Shown here piece by piece: positions 1-8,764 of a stretch of DNA of 64,000 nt. The DNA is from Pedobacter helvus (GTDB lineage: Bacteria; Bacteroidota; Bacteroidia; Sphingobacteriales; Sphingobacteriaceae), in the NCBI RefSeq assembly GCF_005925325.1, contig NZ_SRMP01000007.1, forward strand, positions 62,001 through 126,000. The letters are read 5' to 3'. Under the pieces are notes generated by a model, which made no database searches, had not been told where the DNA came from, and saw nothing but the letters and a program-made list of their open reading frames with translations. The number at the start of each line of letters is the position of its first letter. Position 1 is the stretch's first letter. Position numbers and translations under genes: made by a program.

Positions 1-413
1 AATTTAATGATACCTGCTTGGTGTTGTTGCGCCAAATCGATTTCTGTTGGTGTCATACAACCTGGGATCCAAAGCAAACCTGCTTCATGAGTAACTTCAG
101 CAACTTCTGGATTTACAATTGGACAAACAATAAAATCTGCCCCTGCAGCGATAAAATCTTTAGCTTGTTCTGCACTTTTAATTGTTCCAATGCCTAAGAA
201 CAGATCTTGCATTTCGGTTTTAAGTGCTTCCTTAAAAATTTTGAAGTTTTCTAAAGCTGCCGCACCTCTGTTGGTATATTCGAAAACACGAACGCCTCCT
301 TTATACAGTGCCCTAATAATTTCTAAGCTGATTTGAGCATCTTCGTAATAAAATAGCGGCAACAATCCTTGGTTTTGTATCGCTTGTATAGTGGTTTCTT
401 TATTCTTAGTCAT
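1..413 (-). CDS. eda: KDPG/KHG aldolase, 3' end cut by window edge
   Basis: This enzyme cleaves 2-keto-3-deoxy-6-phosphogluconate to pyruvate and glyceraldehyde-3-phosphate, the last step of hexuronate catabolism in the cytoplasm. The visible 137 codons start at an ATG and contain the class I aldolase pattern FEYTNRG (active-site Glu and Arg), GIGT and PGCMTPTEI. The last complete codon is the Lys of AGIIK, which by family alignment is the Schiff-base lysine, so the cut falls just after the active site. The start overlaps the end of kdgK by 8 nt, which suggests translational coupling. Family assignment is firm; the C-terminal third is not visible. Confidence 0.93.
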   Translation of the reverse strand, partial: MTKNKETTIQAIQNQGLLPLFYYEDAQISLEIIRALYKGGVRVFEYTNRGAAALENFKIFKEALKTEMQDLFLGIGTIKSAEQAKDFIAAGADFIVCPIVNPEVAEVTHEAGLLWIPGCMTPTEIDLAQQHQAGIIK

Positions 414-1419
414 TTTGGGCAATAGTCTGGTGAATGTCTTGAACAGTTGCAGTGGTACAATCGCTTGGAATGTACAATTTGTTATAAGCAGCGCCGGTTG
501 CAAACTCTAAAATTTGCTGAGGCTCATGCTGATTGTAGAAGCCATAAATTAAGCCTCCCATGTAGCAATCACCACTTCCAACACGGTCTAAAATTTGTTC
601 CGAAAGATATTCCTTCGATACAAATAATTGATTTTCAGTAAACAAAGTAGTATAATATCTGATACCCGCTTTGTAATCAAACCTAAAAGTATTGGCTACA
701 TGTTTACATTTCGGAAACTTAGCAATGATTTCCTTTGAAGTAATTTCGGCCTGTTTAAGATAGTTTTCTTTGGTATCAATCTCTACAATATCCAATGGCA
801 AAGTAATACCTAACATTCTTTCAGCTGCCCAAATATTTCCCATTACCAAATCACAGTACTCTACCAAGCCAGGAACAATATCAATTGGCTCTTTGCCAAA
901 TTTCCAAAGCTTTGCTCTGTAATTTAAGTCGATAGAAATGGTAATACCTCGTTCGCTAGCTGCTTTTACGGCTTCTAAACAAATATCTGCTGCATCTTGA
1001 TTTAACGCCGGGCAAATAGCACTGAAATGAAACCAAGATACATCTTGAAAAATCTCATCCCAGTTTAAAGTTCCAGGTTTAATGCTAGCGAAAGATGAAT
1101 TAGCTCTATCGTAGATTACCCCTGCATTTTTGAGATCCTTACCTTTTGGCAAATAATACAAACCCAATCTATCGCCACTTAATTGTATTCTCGAAGAATC
1201 GATGTTGCATTTGTTAACGTAGTTGATGATTTGCTCTGACATAAAATTATCAGGCAATGCCGAAAAATAGGCCGATGGAACTTCCCAAAGCGCCAATGCT
1301 GTAGCCACGTTCAATTCTGCGCCACCAACATAAAAAGGTAATTGATTATCTGCTAACCATTGCCCATCGGTATCTGGACAAATGCGCAACAATAATTCCC
1401 CAAAACTTAAAACTTTCAT
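406..1419 (-). CDS. kdgK: 2-dehydro-3-deoxygluconokinase, PfkB family
   Basis: This sugar kinase phosphorylates KDG to KDPG with ATP. The 337-residue protein has the PfkB N-terminal signature GGAELNVATALAL and the C-terminal ATP/catalytic signature DRVGSGDCYMGG, whose Asp is the catalytic base. Length is usual for the family. It lies immediately upstream of eda on the same strand and overlaps it, so the two enzymes act in sequence and are probably translated together. PfkB kinases vary in substrate, but the neighbourhood of uxaC, uxaA, uxaB and eda makes KDG the expected substrate. Confidence 0.92.
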   Translation of the reverse strand: MKVLSFGELLLRICPDTDGQWLADNQLPFYVGGAELNVATALALWEVPSAYFSALPDNFMSEQIINYVNKCNIDSSRIQLSGDRLGLYYLPKGKDLKNAGVIYDRANSSFASIKPGTLNWDEIFQDVSWFHFSAICPALNQDAADICLEAVKAASERGITISIDLNYRAKLWKFGKEPIDIVPGLVEYCDLVMGNIWAAERMLGITLPLDIVEIDTKENYLKQAEITSKEIIAKFPKCKHVANTFRFDYKAGIRYYTTLFTENQLFVSKEYLSEQILDRVGSGDCYMGGLIYGFYNQHEPQQILEFATGAAYNKLYIPSDCTTATVQDIHQTIAQND

Positions 1420-1422
1420 TTT

Positions 1423-1551
1423 TACCCCCTAGGCCCCTAAAGGGGACCTTAGTTAATTTAAATATTTTACATCTACCCGCTAAAATTCCAATTTCAAGAT
1501 GGAATATGTTTAACACCTTGTCAACATTACCCCTTTAGGGGGTTAGGGGTA
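1423..1551. repeat. REP-like inverted doublet between uxaC and kdgK
   Basis: Two copies of a C/G-block sequence with core CCCCTAAAGGGG (or one base longer) lie in inverted orientation at 1423-1448 and 1528-1551 and flank about 80 nt of AT-rich DNA. The right copy abuts the uxaC stop codon and the left copy lies just upstream of the kdgK start. C/G blocks of this kind stand out sharply in an AT-rich genome and resemble REP/REPIN-type dispersed elements. A related fragment lies at 3874-3903. As RNA the two copies could pair and affect read-through from uxaC to kdgK. Confidence 0.55.
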
Positions 1552-2952
1552 TTAAAAGCTAAAATAGGCTTTTGCATTGTTATAACAAATATTTTCAACT
1601 AATTGGCTAACCAATTTTATATCATTTGGGATTTCTCCGTTTTCAATATCTGTACCGAATAAATCGCACAAAATACGACGGAAATACTCGTGTCTAGGAA
1701 ATGAAAGGAAACTTCTAGAATCGGTTAACATACCAACAAACTGACTTAACAAGCCCATATTTGATAAGGCATTAATTTGTTTGATCATGCCATCTTTTTG
1801 GTCTAAAAACCACCATCCAGAACCCCACTGCACTTTTCCAGCTACGGTACCATCCTGATAATTACCAATCATGGTCGCCATTAACTCGTTATCTGCCGGA
1901 TTTAAGTTGTACAAAATAGTTTTAGCCAATTTATTACCAGCATCTAACTTATTTAAGAATTTAGACAGTTGTCTACCTTGTGAGAAGTCTCCGATAGAAT
2001 CGAAACCTGTATCTGGACCTAATGAGCTCAACAAACGATCGTTGTTATTACGGATTGCGCCCAAATGATATTGCTGCACCCATCCTCTTTCGTGATCCCA
2101 AAGGGCAAATTGAAAAAGCATAGCTGATTTGAACTTCAAGTTCTCCTCTTTGGTAACTGCTTCTCCATTTCTAATTTTAAGGAAGATTTGAGCTACTTCT
2201 TCTTCGGTGTAGTCTTCCGCATAAATTTGCTCTAGACCGTGGTCAGAAACTGATGCACCATTTTCAACAAAGAAATCGTGACGAGATTTTAAAGCTGCTA
2301 AATATTCTTGATAGTCAGTGATCGGCTTCTCTACTATCGCAGCCAACTTATCTATGTATTGATTTAAACCTGCTACATCATCAGCGTTCATTGCTTTATC
2401 TGGTCTAAATGCAGGTAAAACAACTAAATCGATGCCGCTAGCTTTAATTTTTTGATGAAATTCCAAATTATCCAAAGGATCATCTGTAGTACACAAAGTT
2501 TTAACGTTCATCTTTTTCAATAAACCTAAAACGCTATACTCTTTGGTTTGAAGTTTCGCGTTACACTCATCCCAAATTTTCTTAGCCGTTGCTGGAGAAA
2601 GCAAATCGTGGATGTCAAAATAACGTTGTAGCTCCAAGTGTGTCCAGTGATACAACGGATTTCTTAAAGTATAAGGAACAGTTTCTGCCCATTTTTCGAA
2701 CTTTTCCCAATCTGATGCACCGCCAGTAATGTAGTATTCGTCTACACCGAAAGTACGCATGGCACGCCATTTATAGTGGTCACCATATAGCCAAACCTGA
2801 GTAATATTTTCGAACTGTTTATCCTCAGCTATTTGCTCAGGAATTAAGTGATTATGGTAATCAATAATAGGCATGTGCTTTGCATAATCATGATACAAGG
2901 TACGTGCTGTCTCCGTTTGCAATAAAAAATTCTCGTCTAAAAACTTTTTCAC
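1552..2952 (-). CDS. uxaC: glucuronate/galacturonate isomerase
   Basis: UxaC interconverts D-glucuronate with D-fructuronate and D-galacturonate with D-tagaturonate, the entry step of hexuronate breakdown. The 466-residue protein has the family's usual length. It carries IIDYHNHLIPEQIA near the N-terminus (metal-binding His-x-His) and conserved blocks such as LCTTDDPLDNL and MLTDSRSFLSFPRHEYFRR near the C-terminus. The start codon is GTG at 2952, with no nearby in-frame ATG that keeps the conserved N-terminus. It follows the SDR gene by 91 nt in the same direction and is part of the uronate operon. Confidence 0.96.
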   Translation of the reverse strand: MKKFLDENFLLQTETARTLYHDYAKHMPIIDYHNHLIPEQIAEDKQFENITQVWLYGDHYKWRAMRTFGVDEYYITGGASDWEKFEKWAETVPYTLRNPLYHWTHLELQRYFDIHDLLSPATAKKIWDECNAKLQTKEYSVLGLLKKMNVKTLCTTDDPLDNLEFHQKIKASGIDLVVLPAFRPDKAMNADDVAGLNQYIDKLAAIVEKPITDYQEYLAALKSRHDFFVENGASVSDHGLEQIYAEDYTEEEVAQIFLKIRNGEAVTKEENLKFKSAMLFQFALWDHERGWVQQYHLGAIRNNNDRLLSSLGPDTGFDSIGDFSQGRQLSKFLNKLDAGNKLAKTILYNLNPADNELMATMIGNYQDGTVAGKVQWGSGWWFLDQKDGMIKQINALSNMGLLSQFVGMLTDSRSFLSFPRHEYFRRILCDLFGTDIENGEIPNDIKLVSQLVENICYNNAKAYFSF

Positions 2953-3043
2953 TTATACTGGTTTTTATTTGTTTATTAGTTCATTGGTCATTTGTTCATT
3001 GGGCTTCGAGCCTATAACTCAAAACCCAAAACTCGTAACCTAT

Positions 3044-3859
3044 TTATACTCCTCCGAAAATAGAGAAGCCGCCGTCTACACAAATCATGGCTCCCGTTAC
3101 AAATCGAGAAGCATCGCTCAGTAACCAAACTAAAGCACCTTTCAGTTCATCTGGGTTACCAAAACGTTTAAAAGGAGTCTGTTGAATTACGGCACCACCT
3201 CTAGCGGTGTAACCACCATCTGGCGTAGTTAATAAATTGCGGTTTTGCTCTGTTAGAAAGAAACCTGGCGCTAAGGCGTTCATTCTAATTTTATCGCCAT
3301 AACGGTTAGCCAACTCTACCGCAAACCATTGTGTGTAGCAATCTACAGCAGCTTTTCCCATGTTGTAACCTAGCACTCTGGTAATAGCTCTTTTCGAGTT
3401 CATCGATGAAATGTTTACGATACTTCCTTTACCAGTTTCGGCAATTGCTTTACCAAAAACCTGGGTAGGAATTAAAGTTCCCCAAAGGTTTAAGTCTAGT
3501 ACAGTTTTCATTCCGTCCATCTTCATATCAAAGATGTCTTGTTCTGGTAATAAAACACCATCAGGCATGTTACCGCCAGCTGCATTTACTAGTCCATCAA
3601 TTTTTCCATAAGCTGCTAATACTTTATCGCGAGCAGCAATTAACTGCTCTTCGTTCATGGCATCAGCGATTAAAGCAATGGCTTTACCGCCATTTTTATT
3701 GATTTCATCTGCACGCTCGTTGGCTACTTTTTCGTTTCTACCTAAAATACCAACTGTACCACCAGCCTCTACAATCGCATCGATGAAGGCCTTGCCTAAT
3801 ATTCCCGTACCGCCTGTTACAACGATAACTTTATCTTTTAATGAAAATGATTGCTCCAT
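3044..3859 (-). CDS. SDR oxidoreductase, probable D-fructuronate reductase (D-mannonate oxidoreductase)
   Basis: This is a classical short-chain dehydrogenase/reductase of 271 residues. It has the Rossmann dinucleotide motif TGGTGILG, an AAGGN segment, the catalytic Ser in NISSMNS and the Tyr-x3-Lys pair in YNMGK. SDR proteins of this subgroup (UxuB/YjmF-like) reduce fructuronate to mannonate in other bacteria. Its place between kduI and uxaC fits that role, because UxaC makes fructuronate. No mannonate dehydratase (uxuA) is in the window. The family is certain; the substrate is inferred from context, and reduction of 5-keto-4-deoxyuronate (KduD-like) is an alternative given the adjacent kduI. 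Confidence 0.85.
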   Translation of the reverse strand: MEQSFSLKDKVIVVTGGTGILGKAFIDAIVEAGGTVGILGRNEKVANERADEINKNGGKAIALIADAMNEEQLIAARDKVLAAYGKIDGLVNAAGGNMPDGVLLPEQDIFDMKMDGMKTVLDLNLWGTLIPTQVFGKAIAETGKGSIVNISSMNSKRAITRVLGYNMGKAAVDCYTQWFAVELANRYGDKIRMNALAPGFFLTEQNRNLLTTPDGGYTARGGAVIQQTPFKRFGNPDELKGALVWLLSDASRFVTGAMICVDGGFSIFGGV

Positions 3860-3978
3860 TTTATGTTATATAAAGCCCCACCCCTCCCCAATAGTGAAGG
3901 GAGCGCAAGGCGTTTAACCTATTTACTTTGTTTCTAGACTTATAGAAAACTTTTAAAGTTCTACTTTTAACTTTTTAC

Positions 3979-4809
3979 TTACCTCAGCTCTCCTACTGCA
4001 AATGTGTCCATATCTGCATAATCTAAATTCTCGCCAGCCATACCCCAAATAAAGCTGTAGTTTTTAGTACCAGCACCAGAGTGGATACTCCAAGATGGTG
4101 ATAAAACTGCTTCGTGGTTAGCCATCACAATGTGGCGAGTTTGTTGTGGTTGTCCCATAAAATGGATTACCCTTTGATCTGCCTCTACATCGAAATAGAA
4201 ATAAACTTCCATTCTTCTATCGTGCGTATGAGGTGGGATAGTATTCCAGATAGAACCTGTAGCCAAAGAAGTTAAGCCCATTACCAACTGACAGCTTTGG
4301 ATTCCATCTTTGTGGATGTAACGAGAAATGGTACGTTGGTTTGCTGTTTCTACAGCACCTAAATCTGCAGAAAAAACATCTGCATGACTAGCAAAAGTAG
4401 TTGGATAGCTTGTATGTGCAGGAGCCGAAAGTGCATAAAAAACAGCAGGATTGCTGCCATCTTTACTGCTAAATTTCACATCTTTAACGCCTTTACCAAG
4501 GTATAAACAATCTTTTTTATTTAGATCATAACTGGTTCCATCGGTAACAATAGTGCCTGCACCACCTACATTGATTACGCCTAGTTCCCTTCTTTCTAAG
4601 AAATAATCGGCACGTAAAATATCGTAATTACCTAAATCCACTACGCTATTTACTGGCGTAATTAATCCAGTAATCATTCTGTCGTAGTGTGAATAGACAA
4701 AGTTTGCTTTGTCCGTAGCTTTCAAGTCGTCCAACAAAAATCTCTCTCTGATTTTTTCGGTGTCGTAACTCTTGAAATCTTCTGAGTGTACTGCTTGTAT
4801 TTGTTTCAT
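3979..4809 (-). CDS. kduI: 5-dehydro-4-deoxy-D-glucuronate isomerase
   Basis: KduI converts 5-keto-4-deoxyuronate, formed from unsaturated uronates released by pectate or glycosaminoglycan lyases, to 2,5-diketo-3-deoxygluconate. The 276-residue cupin-fold protein matches the family length and carries the metal-binding stretch PPHTHDRRMEVYFYFD (two His and Glu), with a further His in the later IHSGAGTKNY segment. It sits between uxaA and the SDR gene, so the operon handles polymer-derived as well as free uronates. Identification is strong. Confidence 0.95.
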   Translation of the reverse strand: MKQIQAVHSEDFKSYDTEKIRERFLLDDLKATDKANFVYSHYDRMITGLITPVNSVVDLGNYDILRADYFLERRELGVINVGGAGTIVTDGTSYDLNKKDCLYLGKGVKDVKFSSKDGSNPAVFYALSAPAHTSYPTTFASHADVFSADLGAVETANQRTISRYIHKDGIQSCQLVMGLTSLATGSIWNTIPPHTHDRRMEVYFYFDVEADQRVIHFMGQPQQTRHIVMANHEAVLSPSWSIHSGAGTKNYSFIWGMAGENLDYADMDTFAVGELR

Positions 4810-4860
4810 TTTCTATATTTTGGGTCCATCATTAGAGGTTTTGGTTTGGTCCTCATTTTA

Positions 4861-5031
4861 ATGACAGACGATTTTGGCTAATATACTCTTAAACGTTTCC
4901 TCAGACAAATGATAATTTATCCATAAATGATGATTTTGGCCAATACCTTTAACATCACATAGAACAAATAATGATTTGTGCCTTCAACACTCTTAATTTA
5001 AATATTGCTCAGGACAAATGATGATCTGTCC
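4861..5031. repeat. tandem degenerate dyads between uxaA and kduI
   Basis: Three related hairpin sequences of the form ACAAAT-NATR-ATYTGT recur at 4901-4922, 4961-4982 and 5010-5032, roughly 50-60 nt apart. The second is a perfect 6-bp dyad (4964-4969 with 4974-4979). The third pairs GGACAAAT with ATCTGTCC with one mismatch and abuts the uxaA stop codon. The segments between them share GATTTTGGCYAATA at about 4870 and 4932. The array looks like diverged tandem copies. It could be an mRNA processing or attenuation signal, or a decaying dispersed repeat. Confidence 0.5.
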
Positions 5032-6675
5032 CTACAGAGACACACCTCTTTTCCAAGGAATGAAATCGTCTTGGTTTAATAAAACCGCTTTTGGAATTAC
5101 CTCTCCACTTGCTGCTTTGATACAATATTCCAAAATATCCTCGCCCATTTCTTCAATGGTCTTCTCTCCTTCTATTACAGGTCCAGTATTGATATCAATA
5201 ATATCTCCCATGCGTTTGGTTAAAGCGTTATTGGTGGCCACTTTAATTACTGGACAAACTGGATTTCCTGTTGGCGTTCCTAATCCTGTAGTAAATAAAA
5301 TTAACGTTGCACCACTTGCAGCTTTACCTGTGGTAGCTTCAACATCGTTGCCAGGCGTACAAACTAGGTTTAAACCTGGTTTTACAGATGGTTCGGTATA
5401 ATCCAATACATCTACAATTGGTGATGTACCACCTTTTTTGGCAGCACCGTTACTTTTAATTGCATCGGTAATTAAACCGTCTTTGATGTTACCTGGAGAT
5501 GGGTTCATATGGAAACCAGAGCCTGCATTTTCTGCAGCTTCGCTATAAGCCCCCATTAACTTTATGAATTTCTTAGCCGACTGCTCTTCAATCGTTCTGT
5601 CTATCATATTTTGTTCTGCACCGCATAGTTCAGGGAATTCAGCCAATAAAACTGTACCACCTAAAGCCACTAATAAATCAGAACAATAACCTACAGCTGG
5701 GTTTGCCGAAATACCGCTAAAACCATCGCTACCACCACATTTTACACCTAAATTCATTTTACTTAATGGCGCTGGTGCTCGTTCGATTTTGTTGGCTTCT
5801 ACCAAACCTTCGAAGGTTTTTTTGATCGCTAAAGCAATCATATTTTCTTCGCTTTGCGATTGCTGTTGCTCGAAAATATAAAGTGGTTTATCGAAATTCG
5901 GGTTACGCTCTCTTAAATCGGCAGTGAAATCTTGCACTTGCAAATTCTGACATCCTAGACTTAAAACGGTTACGCCCGCAACGTTTGGATGATCAGCATA
6001 AGCAGCTAATAATTTACTCAAAACCGCAGCATCTTGTCTAATACCGCCACATCCACCTTGATGGTTTAAAAACTTAATGCCATCTATATTTTTGAAAACA
6101 CGTTCATTTCTCGAACCTTCAAACGCCATTGGCGCATCTAAAGAAGAAATATCAGTTCCGTTTTTAAAAGCTTCGATTAAGTGTTGCGTGTAGTTTTTAT
6201 ATTTCGCGGTTACGGCATAACCTAATTCGTTATGTAACGCTTCTCGGATGACGTCTAAGTTTCTGTTCTCGCAAAAAACCGTTGGAATAAACAACCAATA
6301 ATTGGCTGTACCTACTTTTCCATCTGCACGGTGGTAGCCGTTAAAAGTTCTTCCTTCAAACTTAGAAACATCTGGCGCATGCCACTCGTAGTGATACGGA
6401 CGATACTCATAAGGAGCAGCCGCGTGTTTAAGGTTATCGGTAGTCATTCGAGTTCCCAATTTAATTGGAAACTGTATTTTACCTACCAAAGTACCATACA
6501 TATAAACCTCATCACCAGCCTGCATATCTTGCATATAGAATTTATGCTTGGCATCTACATCATCAACCAATTGATAATCTACTCCCTGATAAGCTACCAA
6601 CTGACCGGCTTTAAGATCAGTTAATGCCACCAAAACATTATCTTTTGGATGTACTTTTAAAACTTGTTGCTTCAT
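5032..6675 (-). CDS. uxaA: altronate dehydratase
   Basis: UxaA dehydrates D-altronate to 2-keto-3-deoxygluconate. The 547-residue full-length protein has an N-terminal SAF-like region (about residues 1-90) and the large UxaA C-terminal domain, with LNHQGGCGGIRQDA, LSLGCQN, VKCGGSDGFSGISANPA and LVCTPGNDVEATTGKAA. The conserved Cys residues fit the iron-dependent mechanism of the family. Its ATG overlaps the uxaB stop by one base (TAATG), a sign of coupled translation; UxaB makes its substrate. Confidence 0.96.
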   Translation of the reverse strand: MKQQVLKVHPKDNVLVALTDLKAGQLVAYQGVDYQLVDDVDAKHKFYMQDMQAGDEVYMYGTLVGKIQFPIKLGTRMTTDNLKHAAAPYEYRPYHYEWHAPDVSKFEGRTFNGYHRADGKVGTANYWLFIPTVFCENRNLDVIREALHNELGYAVTAKYKNYTQHLIEAFKNGTDISSLDAPMAFEGSRNERVFKNIDGIKFLNHQGGCGGIRQDAAVLSKLLAAYADHPNVAGVTVLSLGCQNLQVQDFTADLRERNPNFDKPLYIFEQQQSQSEENMIALAIKKTFEGLVEANKIERAPAPLSKMNLGVKCGGSDGFSGISANPAVGYCSDLLVALGGTVLLAEFPELCGAEQNMIDRTIEEQSAKKFIKLMGAYSEAAENAGSGFHMNPSPGNIKDGLITDAIKSNGAAKKGGTSPIVDVLDYTEPSVKPGLNLVCTPGNDVEATTGKAASGATLILFTTGLGTPTGNPVCPVIKVATNNALTKRMGDIIDINTGPVIEGEKTIEEMGEDILEYCIKAASGEVIPKAVLLNQDDFIPWKRGVSL

Positions 6676-8189
6676 TATATCTCCTTAAGCTGTGCCGACA
6701 ATAATTTAGACAGCGTTGCTTCTATTCCTTCTTCTATTATAGCTTGATATTGTTCTTTCACCGCGGGGATAAAGCCACTTAATTGTGTTAAATCTGCTCC
6801 CCAGAAAGTTTCATCAGCTAAAACTTCATTTACAAAACCATCTTGGTTTCGACTGTATTTGTCAAATAAATAAGGTGCAGAGTCATCGTTTAACCGATAA
6901 CTCGCACCATTATCCAAACCAAAATATAGACCGTTCTCTTCTCTCTGAGCACGAGAGAAGGCCAAGTAAGCTGCAAAACCTAAAGCGATATGCGCAGGCA
7001 CTTGATTAAATATTTTATAGTAATTCAATAACAATGGAAGAATACGAATTTTCATCTTCATGGTATATTGAAATGCAATACTTGTCCAAAAATGTTCGAT
7101 AGAAGGATTAGCGAAACGATCTTTAACCGAGTTTGCAAAAGCATCACTTTGTTTTTTATCTACCTCGTAAGGAATTGCCGGAGCAATCTCTGTAGCCATT
7201 AACGTTTCGATGTAGTTTACCATCAATTCGTTATTCATGGCATTTTTCACAGTATCAATCCCTAAAAGGAAAGCAATACCCGAACTTAACGTATGCGTAC
7301 CATTTAATAAACGCACTTTAAGTTCACGGTAAATTTCGATGTCTTCGGCAATGATTACGCCTTGATCTACCGTTGCAAAAGAAAGTACATCTGCTACTTG
7401 TTTACCACCTTCAATTGCCCAAAGGCGATAAGGTTCGGTCATAGACAACAAGCTGTCTTCGTAACCTAACTCCTCTTGTAAAGCTTGTATGGTTTCTGCA
7501 TCAGGTTTTCCGGGCACAATTCTATCTACCAAAGAATTACAGAAAGTATTTGCTTGTGCCAACCAGGCTACAAAGCCAGCTTCTAACTTGTTAAAGTGGG
7601 CTAGTTTTAAAACTATTTCACCCAGTTTAGTTCCGTTATCAGGAATTAATTCGGTAGCTACAACAACTAAACCTTTGTTGTTATCGCCATTAAAAGCTTT
7701 GAAACGTTCGTATAAAACTGCTAACAATTTCGCTGGAAATGATGAAGGAGGATTAGCGCCGATGCTTTCTTCTACGTATTGGATACCTACTTCGGTAGTG
7801 TTAGAGACCACAACTTGCAGCTCTTCTGATTTAGCGATATCCAAAATTGCTTGCCAATCTTTTTCGGCGGCGATTACTCTGCTAATAGCTGATGAAATGA
7901 TATTTTCTGAAACTGGTTGTCCGTTTTCGATACCACGAACGCAAAGCGTATAAAGTGCATCTTGCGAATCGAATTCTGAAGTGTTAGCACCTGTAGATTT
8001 TACTACGGCAACACGACCGTTGAACACACCTTCACGATTGGCTTTATCGATAAAATAATCTGGCAATCCACGTAATAACACCCCTGTTCCAAATTGCAAA
8101 ACTTTCTCTGGTAAATCTAATATTTGCTGATTTGGTACAGCCACTTTATCTGTGGCAACGAATTTCAAATTATCTTTTGATAAAATCAT
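6675..8189 (-). CDS. uxaB: tagaturonate reductase (altronate oxidoreductase)
   Basis: This NAD-dependent enzyme of the mannitol dehydrogenase family reduces D-tagaturonate to D-altronate. The 504-residue protein has the N-terminal dinucleotide-binding start VLQFGTGVLLRGLPDYFIDKA and the C-terminal family core LKVRLLNGTHTLSSGIAFLLG, where the Lys and the Asn/His pair belong to the polyol-dehydrogenase active site. It is the first gene of the leftward operon and its stop codon overlaps the uxaA start. The upstream region has an operator-like dyad at 8246-8289. Confidence 0.94.
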   Translation of the reverse strand: MILSKDNLKFVATDKVAVPNQQILDLPEKVLQFGTGVLLRGLPDYFIDKANREGVFNGRVAVVKSTGANTSEFDSQDALYTLCVRGIENGQPVSENIISSAISRVIAAEKDWQAILDIAKSEELQVVVSNTTEVGIQYVEESIGANPPSSFPAKLLAVLYERFKAFNGDNNKGLVVVATELIPDNGTKLGEIVLKLAHFNKLEAGFVAWLAQANTFCNSLVDRIVPGKPDAETIQALQEELGYEDSLLSMTEPYRLWAIEGGKQVADVLSFATVDQGVIIAEDIEIYRELKVRLLNGTHTLSSGIAFLLGIDTVKNAMNNELMVNYIETLMATEIAPAIPYEVDKKQSDAFANSVKDRFANPSIEHFWTSIAFQYTMKMKIRILPLLLNYYKIFNQVPAHIALGFAAYLAFSRAQREENGLYFGLDNGASYRLNDDSAPYLFDKYSRNQDGFVNEVLADETFWGADLTQLSGFIPAVKEQYQAIIEEGIEATLSKLLSAQLKEI

Positions 8190-8230
8190 TTCTTTACTAG
8201 CTTTTCATTTGTTTTTTAAGCTAGCCAACA

Positions 8231-8289
8231 GAAATATAGTACCGTTACTAGCATTTGGTCGAAACAATTCTACATAATTTATGCTAGTA
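8231..8289 (-). promoter_or_regulatory. candidate promoter and operator of the uronate operon
   Basis: A perfect 9-bp inverted repeat, TACTAGCAT at 8246-8254 and ATGCTAGTA at 8281-8289, lies upstream of uxaB. Two further CTAGC cores occur at 8196-8201 and 8220-8225. On the minus strand, TATATTTC (8231-8238) resembles the Bacteroidota -7 element TAnnTTTG, and TTTC (8261-8264) could be the -33 element with a 22-nt spacer. One dyad arm would then lie between the two promoter elements and the other just upstream, a layout typical of a repressor site. The regulator is not in the window. Confidence 0.4.
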
Positions 8290-8574
8290 TAATCTTGATT
8301 TAAGTGCAAATATTTGCGCAATCGTTCCCGATAACGTAAAGCATTTTAAAGTATGGATAACTTGCTTTCGCTTTACAGCAATAATTAGTTGGGCTAATTT
8401 AAATTGGAAGTTTCGTTGGCCAAGATTTTTGTTGAAGGTAAACATGGTGATGGAGCGGAATAAGCAATCCAAATTAGGAACTCATTTGGTAAACTAAACG
8501 TCCGGTTCCGATGGATAATACAATACCCTTAAAACATAATCATAATTATTAAAGAGAATTTCGTTCAAGCGATA
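8290..8574. other. intergenic stretch without recognised gene
   Basis: This is the middle part of the 575-nt gap between the divergent uronate operon and the secreted-protein cluster. One leftward 62-codon open frame (8284-8472) overlaps the operator dyad and has a composition unlike a real protein, so I do not call it. I see no RNA gene or mobile element here. The promoter for the rightward cluster should lie in or just after this stretch, but I cannot pinpoint a good match. Confidence 0.4.
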
Positions 8575-8727
8575 ATGAACAAAATGAATAAGCTATCAGA
8601 GATAAAGCTGAAACGACTTATAAGCGACTTTAAAATTGAACACAATGAACAAAAAAGAATTAGCCTTCTAGGATATTTTTGTTATACCACAAAAAGGAGT
8701 AGTTTTTTAGCTAAAAAAAATATCTAA
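8575..8727 (+). CDS. possible 50-residue hypothetical protein
   Basis: A short open frame starts at ATG 8575 and ends at TAA 8727. It encodes a Lys-rich peptide beginning MNKMNKLSEIKLKRLISDF, with no signal peptide or membrane segment. It lies 37 nt upstream of the first secreted-protein gene and reads in the same direction. I recognise no family. It could be a leader peptide, a small protein or chance; the confidence reflects the lack of any supporting motif. Confidence 0.2.
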   Translation: MNKMNKLSEIKLKRLISDFKIEHNEQKRISLLGYFCYTTKRSSFLAKKNI

Positions 8728-8764
8728 AGGTGGGTATAGGTTAAAACATTTATCGCTCATCGTC

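Noticed and set aside
8284..8472. Leftward 62-codon open frame in the uronate/secreted-cluster gap
   Set aside because: Overlaps the operator-like dyad and reads as low-quality sequence with no family features; most likely chance.
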